The notes beneath the pieces were generated by a model. The model worked only from the letters and a program-made list of their open reading frames with translations, was not told where the DNA came from and did not search any database. From a virus: DNA of 64,000 bases. Below are positions 17,030 to 25,186 of this stretch, piece after piece (within the stretch, counting starts at the first letter, position 1; the number at the start of each line of letters is the position of its first letter). A program made the translations under genes and the position numbers. The DNA lies in the IMG/VR virus record IMGVR_UViG_3300017950_000006, positions 25,994 through 89,993 of that record, one strand, 5' to 3'.

Positions 17030-20000
17030 ATGGCAAACTTAGTATCACCAGGAGTATCGGTCAGCGTAATTGACGAAAGTTTTTATACGCCCGCTGAGCC
17101 AGGTACTACCCCAATGATTTTCGTTGCTACTGCACAGGATAAAGCCAATGCAAGTGGCACAGGTACAGCAAGAGGAACTACACAAGCAAATGCAGGTGTA
17201 CCTTTCTTGTTAACATCGCAAAGAGATCTTTCAGAGACTTTTGGCGATCCGTTATTTTATACAGATAACAACAACAATCCAATTCACGGTGGAGAACTTA
17301 ATGAATACGGATTGCAAGCGGCATACTCATACTTAGGCGTAAGTAACAGAGCGTGGGTCGTAAGAGCAGATATTAATCTAGGCGAACTGCAAGCAAGTGC
17401 AACAGCACCAGCGGCTGATCCAGAAGATGGAACACAATGGTTCGACACACAAGTTTCAAAATTTGGTATTTTTGAATGGAATGGTAACTCTGTATCATCT
17501 ACAGGCGGACAAACGTTCACTAACAAAGTACCTACAGTAATTACAGACAATACTAAACTAGTAGGTAATAGCAATACTGGCGTTCCGAAGACTTCTGTTG
17601 GACAGGCGGGCGACTATGTTGTTGTTGCAACAACTACTATAAACAAAGTATACTATAAAGCATCTACAGGTGAATGGGTTAAAGTAGGTTCTGACAATTG
17701 GGTAGCATCTTGGCCCACAGTTGTTGGTACTGTAAGCAATCCAACTTTCACAGGTGACTTTACTATCAATGGTACAACAGTTACTGGTGGTGGAACACTT
17801 GCAGACTTAGTTTTAGACATTAATAACGATGCTACTTTACAAACAGCAGGTATTACTGCTAAAGCAGTTAACAGCAAGTTAGAAATTTATTCAACAGGTG
17901 TAGCAGTTGTTATTGCTGATCCAAACAGCAACATTGTTGCAGGATTAGGTTTAACAGCGGCAACTTACCAAGCACCGAAATTAAGTATTGCTCCGCATAC
18001 AAGCATTCCAGAATACAAGTCAACAGATACTAATCCACGTCCAAGTGGATCTGTTTGGTTTAAGACTACAGATGCTAACCAAGGTGCAAACTTAAATGTT
18101 AAAACATTTAACGCAACAACTGGTTTGTGGGAAAAGAAAGATGTTCCGATTTATGCGAACAACGCTTCTGCACTAGAAAAACTAGATTCAACAGGTGGTG
18201 GCAAGAACTTATCAATTGATACTTACTATGCACAAACTAATGTTGTTGAAGGTAGTGACGCAGAGTTTGATTTTAAAATCTTCAAACGTGCAACGGCTGG
18301 ATCAACAGCAGTTGTATCAAGCATTATTCCTTCAAGTGGTGTTGCGGCAAGCACATATACATTTACAGTGGCTGAAACACTAGTTAATGATGCAGACTTT
18401 ACTACACCAGTAACAGTTAGCATAATTACTACTGGCGCGGCAGGCGACGCTGATGAAATTGCAGGACAAATTAACTCAGCAGGTTTAACAAATGTTATTG
18501 CTTCAGTTGACGCACAGAACAGAGTTGTTATTGAACATACATTAGGCGGTGATATTAGATTTGTTGACACAGACGGATTGCTTAACCTTATTGGTTATGC
18601 ACCTTACGTAAGTGCAACATCTGGTACTGCTAACTTATACTTTGTTCCAGGTACAGACGGTGATACAAATCCAGAACAGTACATGGCATCAAACTGGAGA
18701 GTATTATCATATACTGCAAGTGAAGATGCTCCAAATGCACTAGCATCAGATGGTCAACTATGGTACAATTCAATTGTTGACGAAGTTGATATGCTAATTC
18801 ATAATGGTACTAACTGGGTAGGTTATCAAAATTATCAGTCAGGTAGCATTGATTACGCCGACACTTCACCAGCAGGTCCAATTGTTTCAGCAACTGAGCC
18901 AACACAACAATCAGATGGTTCTGATTTAGTTGAAGGTGATCTTTGGATTTCAACAGCAGACTTAGAAAATTATCCACTAGTTTATCAGTATAACTTTACT
19001 ACTAAAAAGTGGACACTAAGAGATAGTTCAGATCAATCAACTGACAACGGTATTTTATTTGCAGATGCACGTTATAATACAGCAGGTGCAAATAGTGACG
19101 AAGCAGGTGATATTACAGATCTACTAGCAAGCGATTACTTAGATCCAGACGCTCCAGATCCAGCATTATATCCAAAAGGTATGTTGCTTTGGAATTTAAG
19201 ACGTTCAGGATTTAATGTTAAGAAATTTGTACGTAACTACATTGACACTACAGAAGATAACGGACGTGGTAGCGATGATGGTTCTTCAATGGATGCTTAC
19301 TATCCACACAGATGGGTAACTGAAAGTGCTAACCAAGCAGACGGTTCAGGTTCATTTGGTAGAAAAGCACAGCGTAAAGTTATTGTACAATCATTCCAAG
19401 CAATGGTTAATAGCAATGATGACATTAGAGATAATGAATCACGTATCTTTAACTTAATGGCAACACCAGGATATCCAGAACTAATTGGCGAAATGATTTC
19501 ACTAAACTATGACAGAGGCTTAACTGCGTTTGTTGTTGGTGATTCTCCATTCAGACTAAAAAGCGATGGTACTACATTAAACAACTGGGCAACTAACGTT
19601 GCAGGTGCAGTTGAAGATAATGATCAAGGTCTAGTAAGTAATGACGAATACCTAGGTATTTTTTACCCAAGTTTATTCACAAGCGACAATGCAGGAAATA
19701 ACGTAGTTGTTCCAGCATCGCATGGTATACTAAGAACTATTGCACTAAGTGACAATGTTTCTTATCCATGGTTTGCACCAGCAGGAACTAGAAGAGGCGG
19801 CATTACAAATGCTACTTCCGCAGGTTACATTGATGCAGAAGGTGAATTTAAAACTGTTGCACTTAACGAAGGTCAAAGAGATACATTGTACAGCAGTGCA
19901 GTTAATCCGATTACATTCTTAACTGGTTCTGGACTTGTTAACTTTGGTCAAAAGACAAGAGCAAGAAACGCTAGTTCTTTAGATAGAATTAACGTTGCAC

Positions 20001-20299
20001 GTTTAGTAATTTACTTACGTTCACAATTGAACAAACTTGCTAAACCATATATCTTTGAACCTAATGATAAGATCACTAGGGATGAGATTAAACAGCAAGT
20101 TGATAGTTTAATGCTAGAACTTGTAGGACAAAGAGCGTTATATGATTTCCTAGTAGTGTGTGATGAATCAAACAACACACCAAATAGAATTGATCGTAAC
20201 GAGTTATATGTAGATATAGCGATTGAACCAGTAAAAGCAGTAGAATTTATTTACATTCCACTAAGACTTAAAAATACTGGTGAGATAGCGGGCCTATAA
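17030..20299 (+). CDS. 18: Tail sheath protein gp18 with inserted domains
   Basis: 1089 residues against 659 in T4. The N-terminus (SPGVSVSVIDESFYTPAEPG, PMIFVATAQDKA) and the C-terminal third (MATPGYPELIGEMISLNYDR, YPSLFTSDNAGN, PWFAPAGTRRGG, INVARLVIYLRSQLNKLAKP) are classical sheath blocks. Residues about 130-680 are extra. They hold four copies of a G-x-x-W-F/Y...G/N-x-x-W module (near residues 132, 338, 573, 635) and two IN-motif-like segments. The sheath polymer contracts to drive the tube. The insertions probably face outward. It follows a consensus late promoter. Confidence 0.93.
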   Translation: MANLVSPGVSVSVIDESFYTPAEPGTTPMIFVATAQDKANASGTGTARGTTQANAGVPFLLTSQRDLSETFGDPLFYTDNNNNPIHGGELNEYGLQAAYSYLGVSNRAWVVRADINLGELQASATAPAADPEDGTQWFDTQVSKFGIFEWNGNSVSSTGGQTFTNKVPTVITDNTKLVGNSNTGVPKTSVGQAGDYVVVATTTINKVYYKASTGEWVKVGSDNWVASWPTVVGTVSNPTFTGDFTINGTTVTGGGTLADLVLDINNDATLQTAGITAKAVNSKLEIYSTGVAVVIADPNSNIVAGLGLTAATYQAPKLSIAPHTSIPEYKSTDTNPRPSGSVWFKTTDANQGANLNVKTFNATTGLWEKKDVPIYANNASALEKLDSTGGGKNLSIDTYYAQTNVVEGSDAEFDFKIFKRATAGSTAVVSSIIPSSGVAASTYTFTVAETLVNDADFTTPVTVSIITTGAAGDADEIAGQINSAGLTNVIASVDAQNRVVIEHTLGGDIRFVDTDGLLNLIGYAPYVSATSGTANLYFVPGTDGDTNPEQYMASNWRVLSYTASEDAPNALASDGQLWYNSIVDEVDMLIHNGTNWVGYQNYQSGSIDYADTSPAGPIVSATEPTQQSDGSDLVEGDLWISTADLENYPLVYQYNFTTKKWTLRDSSDQSTDNGILFADARYNTAGANSDEAGDITDLLASDYLDPDAPDPALYPKGMLLWNLRRSGFNVKKFVRNYIDTTEDNGRGSDDGSSMDAYYPHRWVTESANQADGSGSFGRKAQRKVIVQSFQAMVNSNDDIRDNESRIFNLMATPGYPELIGEMISLNYDRGLTAFVVGDSPFRLKSDGTTLNNWATNVAGAVEDNDQGLVSNDEYLGIFYPSLFTSDNAGNNVVVPASHGILRTIALSDNVSYPWFAPAGTRRGGITNATSAGYIDAEGEFKTVALNEGQRDTLYSSAVNPITFLTGSGLVNFGQKTRARNASSLDRINVARLVIYLRSQLNKLAKPYIFEPNDKITRDEIKQQVDSLMLELVGQRALYDFLVVCDESNNTPNRIDRNELYVDIAIEPVKAVEFIYIPLRLKNTGEIAGL

Positions 20300-20302
20300 C
20301 AT

Positions 20303-20310
20303 GATAAATA
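20303..20310 (+). promoter_or_regulatory. Late promoter box GATAAATA for gp19
   Basis: Sits between the sheath stop and the tube gene. AGGAG at 20319-20323 follows before the ATG at 20332. Confidence 0.8.
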
Positions 20311-20331
20311 ATATTAATAGGAGCAAATAAA

Positions 20332-20961
20332 ATGGCAATTTCATCACTCTCAAGATTAACAGTGCCTTTGGATAGTAACGCGAGTTCTTCCGCTCAAGGT
20401 TTGTTAATGCCAAAACTGCAATACCGCTTTAGGGTATCGCTAGAAAACTTTGGTGTAAGTACACCAACTACTGAATTAACCAAACAGGTAGTTGATGTTA
20501 CAAGACCTAACGTTTCATTCGAACAGATTACACTTGATGTATATAACTCACGTGTGTACCTAGCAGGTAAACACACTTGGGAACCAATTACACTTAACTT
20601 ACGTGAAGATGTTTCAAACAATGTTCAGAAACTTGTAGGCGAGCAACTACAGAAGCAATTCGACTTCTTCGAACAGTCGAGTGCGGCTTCAGGCGCGGAT
20701 TACAAATTCGTTACACGTATCGAAATTTTAGATGGTGGTAACGGAGCGAATACGGCAAGTGTGCTAGAGACTTTTGAATTGTACGGTTGTTATCTTGAGA
20801 GTGCAAACTACAACTCATTAGCGTATTCAACTAATGATCCTGTAACTGTTGCACTATCTATTAGATACGATAACGCAATTCAAACACCACAAGGTACTGG
20901 TATTGGTACTGCTGTAGGCAGAACTGTAAATACTCTAGTTACTGGCGGTGGCGCAAGTTAA
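20332..20961 (+). CDS. 19: Tail tube protein gp19
   Basis: 209 residues. YRFRVSLENFG, TRPNVSFEQITLDVYNSRVY and AGKHTWEPITLNLREDV are tail-tube fold signatures; T4 gp19 is 163 aa. LETFELYGCYLESANYNSLA fits the C-terminal strands. It forms the inner tube of the tail and sits directly after the sheath gene as in T4. Strong AGGAG ribosome site; terminator immediately downstream. Confidence 0.92.
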   Translation: MAISSLSRLTVPLDSNASSSAQGLLMPKLQYRFRVSLENFGVSTPTTELTKQVVDVTRPNVSFEQITLDVYNSRVYLAGKHTWEPITLNLREDVSNNVQKLVGEQLQKQFDFFEQSSAASGADYKFVTRIEILDGGNGANTASVLETFELYGCYLESANYNSLAYSTNDPVTVALSIRYDNAIQTPQGTGIGTAVGRTVNTLVTGGGAS

Positions 20962-20984
20962 TTAAAGTTTTAATTAAAAATATT

Positions 20985-21010
20985 AAAGGCGGCTTTATGT
21001 CGCCTTTTTT
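20985..21010 (+). terminator. Rho-independent terminator after gp19
   Basis: Stem AAAGGCG (20985-20991) pairs with CGCCTTT (21001-21007) around a nine-base loop and is followed by a T run. Confidence 0.85.
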
Positions 21011-21034
21011 ATTATCTGCGTACTTTTTATATTA

Positions 21035-21042
21035 GATAAATA
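21035..21042 (+). promoter_or_regulatory. Late promoter box GATAAATA, leaderless geometry
   Basis: Five bases (TTAGT) separate the box from the ATG at 21048. With T4 late spacing the start of transcription falls on the A of ATG. No ribosome site is possible. Confidence 0.75.
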
Positions 21043-21047
21043 TTAGT

Positions 21048-22403
21048 ATGGCAGACATATCCAAATTTCTTAACAACTTAGCCAGTGGTGCTCTCAACCC
21101 TAAAGGCAATCTTGCAGACTTTCAACATGGCGCAAGATTATATGTTGATGATAATTTTAAATTTGCTCCAAAGCAAAAATTCCTTTATCATGTTGCATTT
21201 AATATTAATCCTCAAGCATCAGCAATTATTCCACAGTTAACACAAAAGCATAGTAATACAATTAATATGCTTGTAAAAAGTGTAGACTTGCCTAAGTTTG
21301 ATATTACTACTGAAGTCAAACACGCATATAATAGAAAACGTGTTTTACAAAAACGTATTGACTATAGTCCATGTAATGTTACATTCCATGATGACAATTA
21401 TGGATTAACAACAGCGATGTGGGAAGCATACTATAGATATTATTACAGAGATGGTAACTATGCATCAGTTGATCAAGCAGGTAATCCTGAACAAACAGCA
21501 ACAGCATACAACAGAGGAAACATATACGGAACAGATGCACAAAATAAATTTCGTTATGGTTTTGATAATGACAGTTATAGCCCATTCTTTAACAGTATTA
21601 TTGTATATCAAATGTCAAGGAAAAGATATACAGCATATACGCTAGTTAATCCGATAATTCAAAGTTGGCAACACGATACTATGGATCAGTCTGTAAGTGA
21701 TCCTGTACAAAGTACTATGTCAATTCAATTTGAAACAGTTTGGTATTCGCGAGGTCCAGTGTCAAAAGGGTCAGCACCAAAAGGATTTGCAACAGAACAT
21801 TACGACCAAACTCCAAGTCCACTAACATTGGCTGGTGGAGGAACATCAAGTTTATTCGGTGTTGGAGGAGTTGCGTCTGGTACCGCTGATGTATTTGATG
21901 ATATTACTAGTGGCAGAGCATTTAGTTCTCCGGGGGCACTATTAGGTACAGTATTAAAAGCAGGTAATATTGCTAAAAATGTCAAGTCTTTAAGTAAAGA
22001 CGGTTTAAGACAAGAAGGATTTCAAATTTTAAAAGGAGCGTTAGGAGACATAAGTGGTGCACCAGTTGGCGGCGTTGCAAATTCATTGTTTCCAAAGTCA
22101 GCAGGCAATGGAGGATTGAACAATGTTGTTACAGCAATCGCAGGAGTAAGTGCAGTTGCTAAAATTGCTTCACTAGCACAAACAACTAGTTTATCAGATG
22201 CTAAAGCGGCTCTCGAAGCAAATCCAGATGCATTAGCAGACTTAACAAAGTCAACAACATTTAAAAAGACACACCTAGCAGGAGGAGGCGATCCTAGTGT
22301 CAATGCTATTAATAATGCATGGGAAACTACTAGTGCCTCATTTAAGACTGCTCAGAATAATGAAACGTTAAATAACTTAGGAAACATAATTAAAGGTGCA
22401 TAA
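21048..22403 (+). CDS. Tail-tube-like baseplate protein (gp48/gp54-type candidate)
   Basis: 451 residues. The first 240 or so look like an elongated tube fold: KFLYHVAFNINP, NMLVKSVDLPKFDITTEVKH, NVTFHDDNYGLTTAMWEAYY and STMSIQFETVWYSRGPV resemble the strands of gp19-type proteins. The rest is Ala/Gly/Ser-rich with short helices. Its position after gp19 and before gp4 suggests the tube-initiating or tube-cap protein of the baseplate (T4 gp54 or gp48 role). I cannot choose between them from sequence alone. Its ATG lies five bases from a late box. Confidence 0.6.
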   Translation: MADISKFLNNLASGALNPKGNLADFQHGARLYVDDNFKFAPKQKFLYHVAFNINPQASAIIPQLTQKHSNTINMLVKSVDLPKFDITTEVKHAYNRKRVLQKRIDYSPCNVTFHDDNYGLTTAMWEAYYRYYYRDGNYASVDQAGNPEQTATAYNRGNIYGTDAQNKFRYGFDNDSYSPFFNSIIVYQMSRKRYTAYTLVNPIIQSWQHDTMDQSVSDPVQSTMSIQFETVWYSRGPVSKGSAPKGFATEHYDQTPSPLTLAGGGTSSLFGVGGVASGTADVFDDITSGRAFSSPGALLGTVLKAGNIAKNVKSLSKDGLRQEGFQILKGALGDISGAPVGGVANSLFPKSAGNGGLNNVVTAIAGVSAVAKIASLAQTTSLSDAKAALEANPDALADLTKSTTFKKTHLAGGGDPSVNAINNAWETTSASFKTAQNNETLNNLGNIIKGA

Positions 22404-22771
22404 TGGCTAGTAACTTACCAAAGACACAATCAAGAGACAGCGCAAGTGAAGTAAAGCAATTTTATAATCAGTATTTTACTGACTTTATTAATTTTCCTTC
22501 AAATGATGTTGACGCAGTAATTGGATTTTTTGAAAATAGAGGATTTAGTAAAACAGGCGCCATTGCAGTTGGAACTGTGCTACTCCAACAAGCAAAGTTA
22601 GACGGTATTAAAGTTTTTGAATTATTAGATACATTAAAGCAAACTGATCAAGTACAATTAAGCAGTGTAGTTACAGAAGTATTAAACTACAATAGAGAAA
22701 AAATTTCTACACTAGGTTATAAAGTTGATAATACTTCAAATAGAATCGAAGCACGAAACATAGAGGTGTAG
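22403..22771 (+). CDS. Conserved-type structural module protein, unknown
   Basis: 122 residues, mostly helical. The start codon overlaps the upstream stop (TAATG). It contains QFYNQYFTDFINFPSNDVDA then GFFENRGFSKTGAIAVGTVL. It sits between the tube-like protein and head-completion gp4 in a run of overlapping late genes, so a baseplate or assembly role is likely. I do not recognise a named family. Confidence 0.6.
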   Translation: MASNLPKTQSRDSASEVKQFYNQYFTDFINFPSNDVDAVIGFFENRGFSKTGAIAVGTVLLQQAKLDGIKVFELLDTLKQTDQVQLSSVVTEVLNYNREKISTLGYKVDNTSNRIEARNIEV

Positions 22772-22772
22772 C

Positions 22773-23213
22773 ATGGCTAAATTTGCCCAAGGGCGATATA
22801 ACCTCAAAAATCCAGACAAATACGTAGGACGCAAAACACCACTATATAGAAGTAGTTGGGAATTTGCTTTTATGAAGTTCTGTGATGAAAATCCCAATGT
22901 TGCTAAGTGGGCCAGTGAAGCAGTTAAGATACCTTATCTTAATCCGTTAACAGGTAAACACACAGTTTATGTTCCAGACTTCTTTATTGCATATGCAGAT
23001 AAGAATGGCAAACAACGTGCAGAAGTAATTGAAGTAAAACCGGATAATCAAACTACACTTGAAAGTGCAGGACGTAATAAGTATAAACAAGCACAAGTAG
23101 TACTTAATATGGCTAAATGGGAAGCCGCTAGAGCATGGTGTAGAGATAAAGGACTATTTTTTAGAGTAATTACTGAAAAGGATATGTTCCATCAAGGAAC
23201 ACGTAAAGGCTAA
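22773..23213 (+). CDS. 4: Head completion protein gp4
   Basis: 146 residues (T4 gp4 150). RYNLKNPDKYVGRKTPLYRS followed by SWEFAFMKFCDENP is the family N-terminus. VPDFFIAY and EVIEVKP give the Asp and Glu-x-Lys of a restriction-endonuclease/TnsA-like fold. gp4 is required to finish DNA-filled heads before tail joining. It starts one base after the upstream stop. Confidence 0.88.
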   Translation: MAKFAQGRYNLKNPDKYVGRKTPLYRSSWEFAFMKFCDENPNVAKWASEAVKIPYLNPLTGKHTVYVPDFFIAYADKNGKQRAEVIEVKPDNQTTLESAGRNKYKQAQVVLNMAKWEAARAWCRDKGLFFRVITEKDMFHQGTRKG

Positions 23214-23216
23214 ATA
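23209..23216 (+). promoter_or_regulatory. Late promoter box GCTAAATA before gp16
   Basis: Overlaps the gp4 stop. The predicted leader to the ATG at 23244 is about 22 bases. GCTAAATA is less common than GATAAATA here. Confidence 0.5.
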
Positions 23217-23243
23217 ATAGTAGCATATAATGGATTTTAAGTT

Positions 23244-23735
23244 ATGAAGAAACTAGAAGAATTGCTTAATTTGCCCGAGTCTAAAGAAATTGTAGACGAA
23301 GCAAAATCTGAAGCAAAAGCAGAAGCAAAAACGGCTGTTATTGAACGTGAAGAAACACAGCGTAGTATTGCTGAATTAGATAAGATTAGTTCTGCACTTC
23401 CACAAGTTAAAGGCCTAGGAGAAATGGCTGATAAAGAACTTAATGAAGTTGCAGATAAAGCCATGCAAGCATACGAAGATCTAATGGACTTGGGTATGAA
23501 TGTAGAAAGCCGTTATAGTGGTAGAGTTTTTGAAGTAGCCGGCGGTATGCTTAAAACTAGTTTAGATGCTAAAGTTGCTAAGTTAGATAAGAAACTTAAA
23601 ATGGTAGAATTGCAACTTAAAAAAGAAAAACAAGATAAAGACGGTGGAAACGACGATGATCTAGTTTCAGGTGAAGGATATGTAGTTGCAGACCGAAATA
23701 GTTTACTTGAAAAATTGAAAAACATGGATAAATAA
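23244..23735 (+). CDS. 16: Small terminase subunit gp16
   Basis: 163 residues (T4 gp16 is 164). A helical, highly charged protein with a central block (QAYEDLMDLGMNVESRYSGR, VFEVAGGMLKTSLDAKVAK) and a coiled-coil LDKKLKMVELQLKKEK, as in small terminases of marine T4-like phages. The C-terminus is GYVVADRNSLLEKLKN. It would recognise DNA and regulate gp17. Unlike T4, two genes separate it from gp17. Confidence 0.75.
   Translation: MKKLEELLNLPESKEIVDEAKSEAKAEAKTAVIEREETQRSIAELDKISSALPQVKGLGEMADKELNEVADKAMQAYEDLMDLGMNVESRYSGRVFEVAGGMLKTSLDAKVAKLDKKLKMVELQLKKEKQDKDGGNDDDLVSGEGYVVADRNSLLEKLKNMDK
23727..23734 (+). promoter_or_regulatory. Late promoter box GATAAATA
   Basis: Overlaps the gp16 stop. 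The ATG at 23756 follows after a TAGGAAA ribosome site. Confidence 0.7.
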
Positions 23736-23755
23736 CATTGTAATAGGAAACGGAT

Positions 23756-24322
23756 ATGAAATTATACAGCGAATATTTAACAGAAGCATACAACAATAAA
23801 ACTTACGAGTTTAAGATTGGTGTTGCTGGCGACAACGATGGTGTTGCAGATAAACTTGAAATGTGTCTTAAAAAGTTTGGAGTTACAAATATTACTCCAG
23901 GCAAAAAAACACCAATTCAAGAACGCCCACTAGATTTTCCACAGTTGCAAAACGAAGAAGTAACTTATTACGAAGCAACTATTACATATCCAACACACGC
24001 TGAAGCATTACAAGAGTATCTAGGTTATAATATTGGTAAATCACAATCACACATTATGGTACGCAATATGAATGCTCCACAAGAAGTTTATCAAGAGATT
24101 AACGATGCACCATATGAAATAAAACTTACTAAAGAAGATATGGGCGGCGAATCAGCACAAGAAAATGTTGGAAACAACAGAGTTATGGATTTGCTTAAAG
24201 AGTTAGAAACTGCTCGTAAAGAACACGAGTACGATCCAACTGCTACTGCAAAGACTATTACATCAGACCAACCAAAAACAGAAATGACTGACGTTAAGTC
24301 TAAAAGTCCAATAGGGAGTTAA
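23756..24322 (+). CDS. Putative packaged internal (head) protein with capsid-targeting-like N-terminus
   Basis: 188 residues. The first 11, MKLYSEYLTEA, closely resemble the capsid-targeting sequence of T4 internal proteins (MKTYQEFIAEA, from memory), including an (L/I)-x-E|A prohead protease cleavage site after Glu10. The following domain (YEFKIGVAGDNDGVADKLEM, then VTYYEATITYPTHAEAL) looks compact alpha/beta, and the C-terminus is disordered and polar. It lies between gp16 and gp17 behind a late box. Packaging in the head is inference; no function is known. Confidence 0.6.
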   Translation: MKLYSEYLTEAYNNKTYEFKIGVAGDNDGVADKLEMCLKKFGVTNITPGKKTPIQERPLDFPQLQNEEVTYYEATITYPTHAEALQEYLGYNIGKSQSHIMVRNMNAPQEVYQEINDAPYEIKLTKEDMGGESAQENVGNNRVMDLLKELETARKEHEYDPTATAKTITSDQPKTEMTDVKSKSPIGS

Positions 24323-24324
24323 TT

Positions 24325-25125
24325 ATGAGATTAGATGACATTTACAAAAAGATTCAGCAATTGGACGAGGCGATGAATGAAGCCGCTTCTGCTTCGATTA
24401 ATATGTCAGGCGACAATGCTGAGGACGTTATAAAATTAATGAATGCACTTAAAGGTGGTTCGGGCGCAGATTCAATTGACAGTATTCCAACTGCAATTAA
24501 GAAACCAGTTGCACCTATGCCTGTTATGGGTCCACCAGATATGAGCGACGACATGGCTAAGTTAAGAGACATTGTAGACGGTCCAAAAGATAGAGATCAA
24601 TTGAAGCCGGGCATACAGGGAGAACCATGTAAGATTTGCGGTAAAGATCATTTAGGCAATTCAGGATGTGGAGAAGATATTGAAACAAGTGAAGGCGCTG
24701 GCGTAAGTTTAGATCAAGCACGTGAATACTTTTTTGATAAGCATGACTTTGCTGATGAAAATGTTCAAGGCGAATATGACGAAATGGCAAGCAAAATGTC
24801 TCCAGAAGATGCTGAGACACTTAAAAAAGAACTTGAAGAATTTTATCCTGATGTTACTTTTGAAGGTTATGCTAACGAGCCAGATGAAAGTTATCAAGAT
24901 CAGCATTATATGACTAAAGATTTATCAGGCGGTAGTGAACAAGGTCAAAAGAAATCATATCCAAAAGCGGCTGGCGGAGATAATCCAATGGCACTAGAGG
25001 CTGAAATTGCAAAAAGTTTAGCGGCACAGTTAAAAACATTTATGTCTGAAGGTAAAGGCTGTGAATGTAATGACGGCGGCTCATGTGATTGCGACGATAG
25101 TTGCGAAGATTGTAGTTGTAAATAG
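24325..25125 (+). CDS. Putative internal/prohead protein with cysteine-rich tail
   Basis: 266 residues, acidic. The N-terminal 15 residues (MRLDDIYKKIQQLDE, then A) form a short amphipathic helix ending in L-D-E|A, a possible prohead-protease site. A CKICGKDHLGNSGC segment (near residue 92) resembles a zinc knuckle. The last 24 residues carry seven cysteines in C-x-C and C-x2-C spacing. The rest is low-complexity acidic helix. It starts two bases after the previous gene; a terminator follows. Metal binding and head location are inferences. Confidence 0.6.
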   Translation: MRLDDIYKKIQQLDEAMNEAASASINMSGDNAEDVIKLMNALKGGSGADSIDSIPTAIKKPVAPMPVMGPPDMSDDMAKLRDIVDGPKDRDQLKPGIQGEPCKICGKDHLGNSGCGEDIETSEGAGVSLDQAREYFFDKHDFADENVQGEYDEMASKMSPEDAETLKKELEEFYPDVTFEGYANEPDESYQDQHYMTKDLSGGSEQGQKKSYPKAAGGDNPMALEAEIAKSLAAQLKTFMSEGKGCECNDGGSCDCDDSCEDCSCK

Positions 25126-25144
25126 TTTACTCAAAGGCTATTTC

Positions 25145-25172
25145 AAATAGGGCCTCCGGGCCCTATTTTTTT
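25145..25172 (+). terminator. Rho-independent terminator before gp17
   Basis: A ten-base-pair stem AAATAGGGCC/GGCCCTATTT closed by a TCCG (UNCG-type) tetraloop, followed by T residues. Confidence 0.92.
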
Positions 25173-25173
25173 G

Positions 25174-25181
25174 AGTAAATA
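25174..25181 (+). promoter_or_regulatory. Late promoter box AGTAAATA, leaderless geometry
   Basis: Five bases (CTAGT) separate it from the gp17 ATG at 25187. It directly abuts the terminator T run, so the gene depends on this promoter. Confidence 0.7.
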
Positions 25182-25186
25182 CTAGT

